From Flavobacterium sp. (lineage in GTDB: Bacteria > Bacteroidota > Bacteroidia > Flavobacteriales > Flavobacteriaceae), in NCBI GenBank assembly GCA_017989775.1, contig JAGNPF010000086.1, positions 1-6,588 of the forward strand: a DNA stretch of 6,588 bases, given 5' to 3'. Shown one piece after another: positions 1-5,309 of this stretch; within the stretch, counting starts at the first letter, position 1, and each line of letters opens with the position of its first letter. Made by a program: the position numbers and the translations under genes. The notes under the pieces are model-generated. The model saw only the letters and a list, made by a program, of their open reading frames with translations. It was not told where the DNA came from and made no database searches.

Positions 1-60
1 ATCGTTCGCTGTGGGTAGCTCTCTTTTTATTTTTTCTAAATCTAATTTTGGTCTTTCCAT
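1..60 (-). CDS. Antitoxin of a toxin-antitoxin pair, N-terminal fragment (runs off left edge)
   Basis: An ATG at 60-58 opens a frame that stays open for 20 codons to the window edge, beginning MERPKLDLEKIKREL. It overlaps the last 19 bases of the toxin gene in a different frame, which is the usual arrangement of a toxin-first type II pair whose second gene is translated by coupling. The visible residues are charged and amphipathic. In toxin-first pairs with RelE/HigB toxins the partner is usually an antitoxin with a helix-turn-helix of the XRE type that neutralises the toxin and represses the operon, but no DNA-binding domain lies in the visible part. The call therefore rests on position and overlap, not on homology. 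Confidence 0.55.
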   Translation of the reverse strand, partial: MERPKLDLEKIKRELPTAND

Positions 61-380
61 TGCTCTAAAATTTTGATTGCTGTTTTTATTTGTTTGTCGT
101 AGTCTTTAGTCGATTTTTTCATAAAACCATTGAGGAACAAAATATTTCTACTTTGAGTTATGTTGTCGTGGTCTATTGCAAAAACAATAATTCTGTATTC
201 ATTATTTACTTGTATTCGTACTTCATAAAAAGCAGTATTGATTAACTTTTTTGCCACTTTGGTATTGATAACTGGCTGTGTTGCTATTATATCTAATAGG
301 TAATCTATTTTATCTTTTACATTGGTTTCTGAATTATTCATAAATTCTAAAAACTCAGGCGTTTTAAATATTGTTCTCAA
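42..380 (-). CDS. RelE/HigB-family toxin of a type II toxin-antitoxin system
   Basis: A 112-residue protein beginning MRTIFKTPEFLEF. Its central pattern TAFYEVRIQVNNEYRIIVFAI followed by a strand and FLNGFMKKSTKDY matches the phage-Gp49-like/HigB branch of the RelE/ParE fold. Such toxins are usually ribosome-dependent mRNA endonucleases, acting in the cytoplasm and held inactive by a co-encoded antitoxin. Arg55 (of EVR), Arg63 (of EYR) and the late Lys-rich stretch (MKKSTK) are the kind of basic residues these toxins use. The start is a TTG at 380-378: no in-frame ATG lies upstream before a stop, and the family normally starts with exactly this MRTI-type sequence. The next ATG, at residue 14, would remove the first helix. 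The toxin precedes its antitoxin and overlaps it by 19 bases. The DNA here is much more AT-rich than umuC (14 G/C of 60 bases at 181-240, against 30 of 60 at 1861-1920), which hints at separate acquisition. Confidence 0.82.
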   Translation of the reverse strand: MRTIFKTPEFLEFMNNSETNVKDKIDYLLDIIATQPVINTKVAKKLINTAFYEVRIQVNNEYRIIVFAIDHDNITQSRNILFLNGFMKKSTKDYDKQIKTAIKILEQWKDQN

Positions 381-396
381 TGGTTCTATTGTTTTA

Positions 397-404
397 CAAA
401 TGTA
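397..404 (-). promoter_or_regulatory. Candidate -7 promoter box for the toxin-antitoxin pair
   Basis: Read on the minus strand this is TACATTTG, an exact match to the Bacteroidota -7 consensus TAnnTTTG. It lies 16 bases before the TTG start of the toxin, so the transcript would have a very short leader. No clear TTG-type -33 element is seen at the expected distance, so this is only a candidate. In such systems the antitoxin or the complex usually binds near here to autoregulate. Confidence 0.35.
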
Positions 405-452
405 ATTAATTCGTTACTAAAAAACTAATTATTATTGAGGCAACGCTTTTTG

Positions 453-482
453 TTAGTTTAATTTGTGGTCGTCTTAAACTAA
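453..482. repeat. Perfect 9-bp inverted repeat in the gap between umuD and the toxin gene
   Basis: TTAGTTTAA (453-461) and TTAAACTAA (474-482) are exact reverse complements separated by 12 bases. A further copy of AAACTAA lies at 422-428, so the motif occurs three times within 61 bases. Neither strand has a T-run straight after the hairpin, so it does not look like a normal intrinsic terminator. It lies between the end of umuD and the toxin promoter candidate and could be an operator for the toxin-antitoxin operon, a weak 3'-end structure for umuCD, or a chance result of AT-rich sequence. The rest of the 381-561 gap shows nothing else I can name. Confidence 0.4.
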
Positions 483-561
483 AATTACGATTGTGATTTT
501 GAATAATTGGTAGTGTTCGACAATTCAAATACAATAAATTAAAGAATATATTTACTTTTTT

Positions 562-1002
562 TCAAACCCTCTTTATCACATAAGTCACTATTCCCCAAAT
601 GATTAATTGGTTTTCTTCGGTGACTTTTATGGGAGGATAATTGGGGTTTTCGGGCATTAGGTACAAGCAGTCTTTTTCGACTTGGATGCGTTTCACGGTA
701 AATTCGCCGTCGATGAAGCAAATGGCGATTTTGTTGTTTTGGGGTTCGATACTTCGATCCACGACCAAAACATCTTTGTCGTTGATGCCGGCGTCAATCA
801 TCGAATTGCCCTTAACTTTTATGTAGAAAGTGGCCAAAGGATTTTCGCTTAATTCCTTGTTCAGGTCAATGCCGGTTTCCATAAAATCGGCAGCAGGCGA
901 GGGAAATCCTGCCGAAACACCCTCTTTTATGAAAGGAATCCGCAGTTCGCTTTCAAAATCGGGAGTGAAAAAAGTCAGCTTTTGGTCTTTTTTTATGGAC
1001 AT
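562..1002 (-). CDS. umuD: UmuD-like self-cleaving subunit of translesion DNA polymerase V (S24/LexA-type peptidase)
   Basis: A 146-residue protein with the UmuD layout: a short N-terminal arm, then the LexA/S24 peptidase fold, and no DNA-binding domain. The expected cleavage site is Ala31-Gly32 (in EGVSAGFPSP). The catalytic serine is Ser67 (KGNSM) and the catalytic lysine is Lys104 (FTVKRI). The distances cleavage site to Ser (36) and Ser to Lys (37) equal those in E. coli UmuD (Cys24, Ser60, Lys97). In the known system, RecA filaments trigger removal of the arm, and the shortened dimer joins UmuC to form polymerase V, which copies past damaged bases. The ATG at 1002 lies inside the end of umuC with a 10-base overlap, and no Shine-Dalgarno is visible, so translation is probably coupled. 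The gene follows umuC rather than preceding it, unlike the E. coli operon. Confidence 0.93.
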   Translation of the reverse strand: MSIKKDQKLTFFTPDFESELRIPFIKEGVSAGFPSPAADFMETGIDLNKELSENPLATFYIKVKGNSMIDAGINDKDVLVVDRSIEPQNNKIAICFIDGEFTVKRIQVEKDCLYLMPENPNYPPIKVTEENQLIIWGIVTYVIKRV

Positions 1003-2267
1003 CGTATTTCGAGAATATCGTTGAAGTTAGTTGTGTATTTGGGTGAAAGATGATTTTGGTTCATGTTCCAGGTCAGGCTCAAATTTTGGGTCGCCAATTT
1101 CACTTTTTTGTCGCCCATTTTGGTGTTCAGTTTGTCCATTGCTTGCATCAAGGCCAAGTGTTTTGGGTTTTCTTCATCGAACAATTGTAGTTGTTTTTTG
1201 TTTTCGTCAATCAATTCCGTTACGATTACGCCTGCTTTTTTGAATTTTAAATGTTCGTTTCCTTTGTGCAATTTTTTCAGTATGTCAATTGCCGTGTTCG
1301 AAATGGTCAGGGTCGAATGGGTCGCAAATGGTAAGGTTACGGCCATGTTGAAATAATATTTCGAAGTCTGAACACTGTGTTTGTCAATGACCAACATCAC
1401 GATAATGGTGTGGCAACAGGATTTTTGATTTCGTAATTTTTCGGCACAAACCGAGGCAAAAGTCGCCACGCGTTCGCGCAACAAATCGAAATCGGCAATT
1501 TGTTTGGGAAAACTTCGGGTAATGGCAATGCTTTTCTTTTGGTCGGCGATGGGTTCCAAGTCCAAAACCGATTTTCCTTCGAGTTCATATTTCAAGCGCA
1601 TTCCCACAACGCCCATTTCTCTCCTGATCCAGGCTTCGTGTTGCGGTTGGATAAAATCGAGGGCGGTTTGGATGTTTTTCAACTTCATTTTTTTGTTCAT
1701 TCGATAGCCAATGCCCCAAACGTCTTCAATCTTGGTCCATTTCAGGGCTTTGATGCGTTTTTCTTCCGAGTCGATAACATAAACGCCTTTTGTCCTGTCC
1801 TGAAATTTCTTGGCAATTTTGTTGGCCACTTTCGATAAAGCTTTGGTTTCGGCAAAGCCAATGCAAACGGGAATTCCGACCCATTTTTGGACACGGGTTT
1901 TCATCTGGAGGCCGTAATCGTGGTAATCTGGAATGTTCAAACCGTCGAAATTCAGGAAGGCTTCGTCAATGCTGTAGATTTCCATATTGGGCGTGAATTG
2001 GTTTAAAATCTGCATCACCCGATTGCTCAAATCACCATAGAGCGGATAATTGGAAGAGAAAATCTTGATGTTTTTTTCTTTGACCAATTCCTTGATTTGA
2101 AATGCCGGAGCGCCCATCGGAACGCCAGCGGCCTTGGCTTCGTTGCTTCTGGAAATCACGCAGCCGTCGTTGTTGGATAATATCGCAACGGGTTTTCCCA
2201 CGAATTGGGGCTGGAAAACCCTTTCGCAGGAAGCGTAAAAATTGTTGCAATCGACTAAAGCATACAT
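993..2267 (-). CDS. umuC: UmuC-like Y-family DNA polymerase (catalytic subunit of polymerase V)
   Basis: A full-length 424-residue Y-family polymerase (E. coli UmuC has 422). The palm acidic residues are in place: Asp6 in ALVDCNNFYAS, and Asp101-Glu102 in YSIDEAF. Tyr11 sits at the steric-gate position that excludes ribonucleotides. SNNDGCVISR (31-40) is the typical UmuC finger-region motif. VWGIG (183-187) is the helix-hairpin-helix of the thumb. The little-finger domain follows, then a clamp-binding motif QLQLF (359-363) and the conserved ending LSPKYTTNFNDIL. It inserts nucleotides opposite DNA lesions in the cytoplasm, together with RecA, the beta clamp and cleaved UmuD, at the cost of mutation. 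It is the first gene of a two-gene unit: umuD starts inside its last codons. The upstream 70 bases show neither an E. coli-type SOS box (CTGT-N8-ACAG) nor a convincing Bacteroidota promoter. The closest candidate is a one-base-off TAACTTTTG near 2308-2316. Confidence 0.95.
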   Translation of the reverse strand: MYALVDCNNFYASCERVFQPQFVGKPVAILSNNDGCVISRSNEAKAAGVPMGAPAFQIKELVKEKNIKIFSSNYPLYGDLSNRVMQILNQFTPNMEIYSIDEAFLNFDGLNIPDYHDYGLQMKTRVQKWVGIPVCIGFAETKALSKVANKIAKKFQDRTKGVYVIDSEEKRIKALKWTKIEDVWGIGYRMNKKMKLKNIQTALDFIQPQHEAWIRREMGVVGMRLKYELEGKSVLDLEPIADQKKSIAITRSFPKQIADFDLLRERVATFASVCAEKLRNQKSCCHTIIVMLVIDKHSVQTSKYYFNMAVTLPFATHSTLTISNTAIDILKKLHKGNEHLKFKKAGVIVTELIDENKKQLQLFDEENPKHLALMQAMDKLNTKMGDKKVKLATQNLSLTWNMNQNHLSPKYTTNFNDILEIRCP

Positions 2268-2345
2268 TTCGTAAAATTACTCAATAGTGGCTTATGGTCG
2301 GGTGGAACAAAAGTTAATTTTGGAGTGTTGTTGATAAAAAATGGA

Positions 2346-2376
2346 ACGCGTCTCTCGTCTTCGCTCGAGATGACAG
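2346..2376. repeat. Short hairpin resembling a dispersed flavobacterial intergenic repeat
   Basis: TCTCG (2353-2357) pairs with CGAGA (2366-2370) around an 8-base loop, and the element is followed by TGACA. On the minus strand it reads TGTCATCTCGAGCGAAG and on. Sequences of this kind (TGTCA, TCTCGAG, GCGAAG) recur between genes in many Flavobacteriia genomes as I remember them; copy number here cannot be tested from one window. It lies between the end of frnE and the start of umuC and codes for nothing visible. Confidence 0.4.
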
Positions 2377-2483
2377 ACACGGATTGCCTAGGCAAAACAC
2401 GGATAAACACGGATTTTTCAAATAATATAAAAATTAAAATCCGTTTTTATCAGCGTAGTATCCGTGTCATCTGCGTTCAATCA
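2377..2483. repeat. ACACGGAT repeat cluster with long imperfect inverted repeat after frnE
   Basis: ACACGGAT occurs three times in direct orientation (2377-2384, 2397-2404, 2407-2414). It returns inverted as ATCCGTGT at 2460-2467, with a partial inverted copy ATCCGT at 2439-2444. Between the first two copies is a perfect 12-base palindrome, TTGCCTAGGCAA (2384-2395). The arms ACACGGATAAACACGGATTTT and AAAATCCGTTTTTATC onward can pair around an AT-rich loop (about 2418-2434). The element ends two or three bases from the frnE stop codon, so it may form the 3' end of the frnE transcript. It looks like a REP-like repeat rather than an insertion sequence: no transposase frame is present. Whether it has copies elsewhere is inferred. 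Confidence 0.5.
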
Positions 2484-2485
2484 GT

Positions 2486-3214
2486 TTAATCGCATCCGTT
2501 GATGTCGCAACTATTCTCGGTCGTGCTGTTTACCAAAGTTATTTTCGAATCGAATTGTCCTTCCTGCCATGTTTTTTCCAGAGTTTGCAAAAAAGCGGTT
2601 GTGGGTTGTGCGCCGGAAATGGCATATTTATTGTCGAAAACAAAAAAAGGAACGCCTTGAACGCCTATGGCATTGGCTTGTTGAATGTCTTGTTTCACTT
2701 CTTTGCTGTAAGCGTCGGAATGCAATACTTGTGCGACAGCTTCGGCATCGAGACCTACTGCAATTCCCAATTCGGCCAGAGTATCCAAATTGTTTAAATC
2801 CTTGCCGTCGGTTAGATAGGCTTTGAAGAGCAATTCTTCCAATTCGTTGGCCAATTGGTGTTTTTTGGCCAAATGCAACAATCGGTGAGCGTTGTGGGAA
2901 TTGGCCAAAACGGCTTTTTCGAAATGAAAATCCAGTCCCGCCGTTTTGGCGTTTTGGGTCATGTTGTCCACCATGGTTTGTGCCCAATCGGTATCTTTTC
3001 GGTACTTTTCGGCCAAGTGTTCGATTAGGTTATCGTCCGGCGAAGGAATAAAACCGGCATCCAATTCAAAACTTTTCCATTCGATGGCAACGGCTTCTTT
3101 GTGTTCGAATTGGCTTAATGCTTCTTCGATTCTTCTTTTTCCTATATAACAAAACGGACACATGATATCCGACCATATCTGTACTTTCAATTTGTTTTCC
3201 ATACCCTTATTCAT
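2486..3214 (-). CDS. DsbA-family FrnE-like cytoplasmic thiol-disulfide oxidoreductase
   Basis: A 242-residue protein with no signal peptide. The thioredoxin-fold start KVQIWSDIMCPFCYIGKRR carries the active-site pair Cys19-Pro-Phe-Cys22. A helical insert follows (about 55-175, including ANSHNAHRLLHLA). The fold closes with GVQGVPFFVF, whose Pro189 is the cis-proline beside the active site, and the ISGAQP loop. This is the FrnE/2-hydroxychromene-isomerase-like DsbA group. The last residues hold a second pair, Cys236-X4-Cys241. Deinococcus radiodurans FrnE, a disulfide isomerase linked to oxidative-stress tolerance, has a comparable C-terminal CX4C motif, which supports a redox role; the substrate is unknown. 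ATG at 3214 is used, but the ATG four codons later (MENKLKV, at 3202) is an equally plausible start. The gene is upstream of umuC on the same strand, but 218 repeat-rich bases separate them, so co-transcription is doubtful. Confidence 0.87.
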   Translation of the reverse strand: MNKGMENKLKVQIWSDIMCPFCYIGKRRIEEALSQFEHKEAVAIEWKSFELDAGFIPSPDDNLIEHLAEKYRKDTDWAQTMVDNMTQNAKTAGLDFHFEKAVLANSHNAHRLLHLAKKHQLANELEELLFKAYLTDGKDLNNLDTLAELGIAVGLDAEAVAQVLHSDAYSKEVKQDIQQANAIGVQGVPFFVFDNKYAISGAQPTTAFLQTLEKTWQEGQFDSKITLVNSTTENSCDINGCD

Positions 3215-3216
3215 TT

Positions 3217-3231
3217 ATTGGCTTTGCCAAT
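3217..3231. promoter_or_regulatory. Small palindrome in the frnE leader
   Basis: ATTGGC (3217-3222) and GCCAAT (3226-3231) pair around TTT. The element ends 2 bases before the first frnE start codon, between that start and the candidate -7 box. It could be an operator or an RNA hairpin that limits access to the start. If the start at 3202 is the true one, the hairpin sits further up the leader. Confidence 0.3.
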
Positions 3232-3244
3232 TGATTTTGTGTTG

Positions 3245-3252
3245 CAAAAATA
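3245..3252 (-). promoter_or_regulatory. Candidate -7 promoter box for frnE
   Basis: On the minus strand this reads TATTTTTG, an exact match to the Bacteroidota -7 consensus TAnnTTTG, 30 bases before the frnE start. No TTG is found at the usual -33 distance, so the box alone carries the call. Confidence 0.35.
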
Positions 3253-3320
3253 ATTCATTCTGGTTTCGGCTGTTTTTAATTTAGGTTTTTATTGGGAATT
3301 GTTTTTTTTGATTATTATGT

Positions 3321-3363
3321 CAGTCGGAGACTGTCCAACACATCCTCAAAGTCGGAGACTTTG
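3321..3363. repeat. Pair of hairpins with identical GGA loops
   Basis: CAGTC-GGA-GACTG (3321-3333) and CAAAGTC-GGA-GACTTTG (3347-3363) are perfect stems of 5 and 7 bp with the same three-base loop and shared core GTCGGAGAC, starting 26 bases apart. Both sit in the frnE/secreted-protein gap, with no reading frame. The design, one core with different flanks that keep pairing, suggests compensating changes, so the fold rather than the sequence may be kept. It resembles REP-type elements; copy number elsewhere is unknown. Confidence 0.5.
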
Positions 3364-3605
3364 CGGAGCTAACGAAGTTTGTTTTTAGTTAAAGAACAGC
3401 CAATTTTTAGATTTTTTTTAAAAAATATTTTGGGTTTAAAATACTGTAATCGTGGTGTTTGGGTATAAATTAATGACAGGTCGTTTAAAAATACAAAACC
3501 TTGATTCCAATTTTTGGCACGCTACTTGGATATACCCAATCAAACCAATTGGAAAAGCGAAAGCCGAAAAGCTCAAGAGTAGGCAAAACCCAAATTATGG
3601 AAATC

Positions 3606-4208
3606 ATGAAAAAAATTACCCTTTTAGTAGCCGGCATTTTCCTTTTTGGAAGTGTTGTAGCCAATGCATCAGGAAGAAACGATAGAAAATCTCCTGTTGA
3701 TTTTAGAAATGCCGATCCCATCGTTTTTATGGAAAGAGGCGTTGAGTTTTACATATTCGCAGACGGACAATTTGATTTTAATACACATCCATCAAAAGAT
3801 GATTTATATTATAGATCAAACAAAAAGAATGTTGAAAGACGATCTTACGTGACACGCAACTACGGCGTGAAAGTGGAACACGACAGTAAAGGAAGAATAA
3901 GACGAGTGGGAAACGTGTTCGTAAACTATGATGCCTATGGCAGAATCAAGCGAGCAGGCTCTGTTTACATAGGATACAATCGTTATGCCTTGGATCGAGT
4001 GGGAGGTTTGCAAATTATTTACAACCACCGTGGCCAAATTGTAGATTTTGTTGGAACCGTGAATGGAGGGAGAGCGTATCAATACAGCCAAAATGACCGT
4101 GACGATTATGGCAACAACCCAAATTCGAACGATCAAGGGTACTACTACAGAACAAGTAGTCCAAAACCCAAAGTTACAGGTAGTTTGGATGTAAGAATAA
4201 ATATTTAG
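3606..4208 (+). CDS. Secreted protein of unknown function with four short tandem repeats
   Basis: A 200-residue protein that I cannot assign to a named family. It opens with a clear signal peptide: Lys2-Lys3, a hydrophobic stretch at 4-18, and a likely cut after Ala21 (ANA before SG). No lipobox cysteine is present, so the product is probably periplasmic or exported. Residues 36-60 (DPIVFMERGVEFYIFADGQFDF) form a hydrophobic, beta-rich block. Residues 88-152 hold four imperfect repeats of 15-17 residues built on Tyr/His-Asp/Asn-x-x-Gly-Arg/Gln-Ile and ending Val-Gly-x-Val: 88-104, 105-120, 121-135 and 136-152. They look like successive beta-hairpins, recalling YD-type repeats but shorter. The tail (158-190) is rich in Asn, Tyr, Asp and Ser. 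ATG at 3606 is chosen because it leads straight into the signal peptide; ATG at 3597 adds only three residues. It stands alone, with its own terminator. Confidence 0.8.
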   Translation: MKKITLLVAGIFLFGSVVANASGRNDRKSPVDFRNADPIVFMERGVEFYIFADGQFDFNTHPSKDDLYYRSNKKNVERRSYVTRNYGVKVEHDSKGRIRRVGNVFVNYDAYGRIKRAGSVYIGYNRYALDRVGGLQIIYNHRGQIVDFVGTVNGGRAYQYSQNDRDDYGNNPNSNDQGYYYRTSSPKPKVTGSLDVRINI

Positions 4209-4236
4209 GTTAGTTAAAAAGTGGTTAGTTGAAAGG

Positions 4237-4271
4237 TCCCGTTGGCATTCGTGTCAGCGGGATTTTTGTTT
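4237..4271 (+). terminator. Intrinsic terminator of the secreted-protein gene at 3606
   Basis: An 11-bp stem (4237-4247 with 4252-4262, two G-T wobble pairs) closes on a TTCG tetraloop and runs into TTTTTGTTT. It lies 28 bases after the stop codon. The minus strand has no T-run after the stem, so it serves the plus-strand gene and not the convergent regulator gene, which ends at 4291. Confidence 0.85.
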
Positions 4272-4290
4272 GAATTGGCTTTTATTGAAA

Positions 4291-5163
4291 TTACTCCAGA
4301 ACCGAATGCAATTCTTTTCGATATTGCGAAGCGCTTTTGCCGGTAAACTCCTGGAATGATTTGTTGAAATAGCTGAAGTTGTTGAAACCGCTTTCGAAAC
4401 AAACTTCGGTGATGCTGATGGGTTTTTCCGCCAATAGTTTGGAAGCGTGTACCAAACGATATTCGTTGACAAATCGGGTAAATGTTTTTTGGGTTATTTT
4501 TTTGAAATAGCGGCAGAAAGAAGGAACCGTCATACTGACCAATACGGCCACTTCGTCAAGAGTGATTTGTTCCTGGAAATTATCTTTCACGTAATTGAAA
4601 ATCGTGTTGATTTTGTCATTGTCCTGCATTTGCATTTCCATCGAAAATCCTTCGGCATTCAAAACCTTGAATTCGGTGGCTTCTTCCATTTCATTTAGAA
4701 TGGAGAGCAAAGTGAGCAATCTTTCAAAAGGCAACTGGTTTGCCATCAATTCTATTTTGTCTCCCAATCTTTTTTTGGTGGCACCAATAAAGACCAGGCC
4801 GGCTTTGGCTCGATTGAAAAGATGATGGATGTTTTTCATTTCTGCAATCCCAAAAAAATCAGTGCCAAGGAAATCAGGCTTCATCTGTACCACCGTTTCT
4901 TTTTTGTTCCCCGTATTTCCATCGGTAAAACCGCAATGGGGCAAGTTGCTTCCTATGAGAATCACACAGCCACTCGTATAATATGAAATATGGCTGCCCA
5001 CTTGGCGTTTGCCGGCACCACCGTTTACATAGACCAATTCGATTTCGGGATGGTAATGCCAAAAGTGGGCTTTGTTGTTTGCATTTCCGTCATATTGGGT
5101 GATAGTGAAGGAACTTCCAAACGAAGGTTCTATAATTTTTAAGGTAGGCTGAATCTTTTTCAT
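4291..5163 (-). CDS. AraC-family transcriptional regulator with N-terminal cupin sensor domain
   Basis: A 290-residue cytoplasmic DNA-binding protein. The N-terminal part (about 18-105) is a cupin-like sensor domain with the typical FWHYHPEIELVYVNGG start and a later GSNLPHCGF strand; His36, His38 and Glu40 sit where such domains bind ligand or metal. A helical linker covers about 130-180. The C-terminal part is the paired AraC helix-turn-helix: first unit about 200-222 (ITLDEVAVLVSMTVPSFCRYF), second about 249-272 (ISITEVCFESGFNNFSYFNKSF), ending in the usual FTGKSASQYR. Family members often sense sugars or other small molecules; the ligand is not evident here. The gene is divergent from the secreted-protein gene at 5347, with 183 bases between them, the usual arrangement of a regulator and its target. 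TAATTTTG on the minus strand (5193-5186) is a possible -7 box 22 bases before the ATG. Downstream it converges on the gene at 3606. Confidence 0.92.
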   Translation of the reverse strand: MKKIQPTLKIIEPSFGSSFTITQYDGNANNKAHFWHYHPEIELVYVNGGAGKRQVGSHISYYTSGCVILIGSNLPHCGFTDGNTGNKKETVVQMKPDFLGTDFFGIAEMKNIHHLFNRAKAGLVFIGATKKRLGDKIELMANQLPFERLLTLLSILNEMEEATEFKVLNAEGFSMEMQMQDNDKINTIFNYVKDNFQEQITLDEVAVLVSMTVPSFCRYFKKITQKTFTRFVNEYRLVHASKLLAEKPISITEVCFESGFNNFSYFNKSFQEFTGKSASQYRKELHSVLE

Positions 5164-5187
5164 AGGTTCTAATTTAGAATCAATACA

Positions 5188-5232
5188 AAATTAACCCAAA
5201 TTAACACATAATTATCTTTTTTAACCTTTAAC
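5188..5232. promoter_or_regulatory. Phased AAATTAAC/TTAAC repeats, candidate regulator-binding sites
   Basis: AAATTAAC occurs at 5188-5195 and again at 5198-5205, exactly 10 bases apart. TTAAC is found again at 5221-5225 and 5228-5232. The first three lie on the same face of the helix (steps of 10 and 20 bases). AraC-family proteins commonly bind direct repeats spaced by whole turns, often beside their own promoter, and this stretch abuts the regulator's candidate -7 box. The AT-rich setting makes chance recurrence possible. Confidence 0.35.
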
Positions 5233-5280
5233 GTTTTCGTAAAAGGTAAAATAGCACACAAATAAGAAAATAGGGCATTC

Positions 5281-5309
5281 TTGTCCTCTAAACTACTGAT
5301 CTATCTTTG
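5281..5309 (+). promoter_or_regulatory. Bacteroidota-type promoter of the secreted-protein gene at 5347
   Basis: TTG (5281-5283) is followed after 18 bases by TATCTTTG (5302-5309), an exact match to the -7 consensus TAnnTTTG with correct spacing. Transcription would start near 5316, giving a leader of about 30 A-rich bases before the ATG at 5347. It is the best promoter match in the window. Confidence 0.8.

Larger units (their letters stand above)
3215..3605. other. Gap between divergent frnE and the secreted-protein gene
   Basis: No gene is supported here. From left to right it holds the frnE leader palindrome and promoter candidate, two GGA-loop hairpins (3321-3363), a T-then-A homopolymer tract around 3411-3426 likely to be bent, and the leader of the plus-strand gene at 3606. 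TTG (3501-3503) lies 19 bases before TACTTG (3523-3528), a loose match to a Bacteroidota promoter for that gene. Its frame stays open upstream to an ATG at 3501, but that extension is lysine-rich and ahead of a clear signal peptide, so I treat it as non-coding. Confidence 0.5.

Noticed and set aside
562..1002. Reading the S24 peptidase as a LexA repressor
   Set aside because: It has only about 31 residues before the cleavage site, with no room for a winged-helix DNA-binding domain, and it overlaps umuC.
1500..1838. Open frame of 112 codons on the plus strand
   Set aside because: It lies entirely opposite umuC, has no recognisable domain, and is a mirror of the real gene's codon pattern.
2377..2467. 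Possible CRISPR array from repeated ACACGGAT units
   Set aside because: The units are 8 bases, irregularly spaced and partly inverted, with no constant spacer length and no cas genes nearby.
2628..2987. Open frame of 119 codons on the minus strand inside frnE
   Set aside because: It is in another frame of the same strand, rich in Arg, Gln and Ser with no sensible hydrophobic core; frnE is clearly the real gene.
3501..3605. Upstream extension of the secreted-protein frame to the ATG at 3501
   Set aside because: The added 35 residues are lysine-rich and would bury a clear signal peptide that begins at the ATG at 3606.
3816..4136. Open frame on the minus strand opposite the repeat-bearing secreted protein
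   Set aside because: Its hydrophobic look comes from reading Tyr/Asn-rich repeats in reverse; no promoter or start context supports it.
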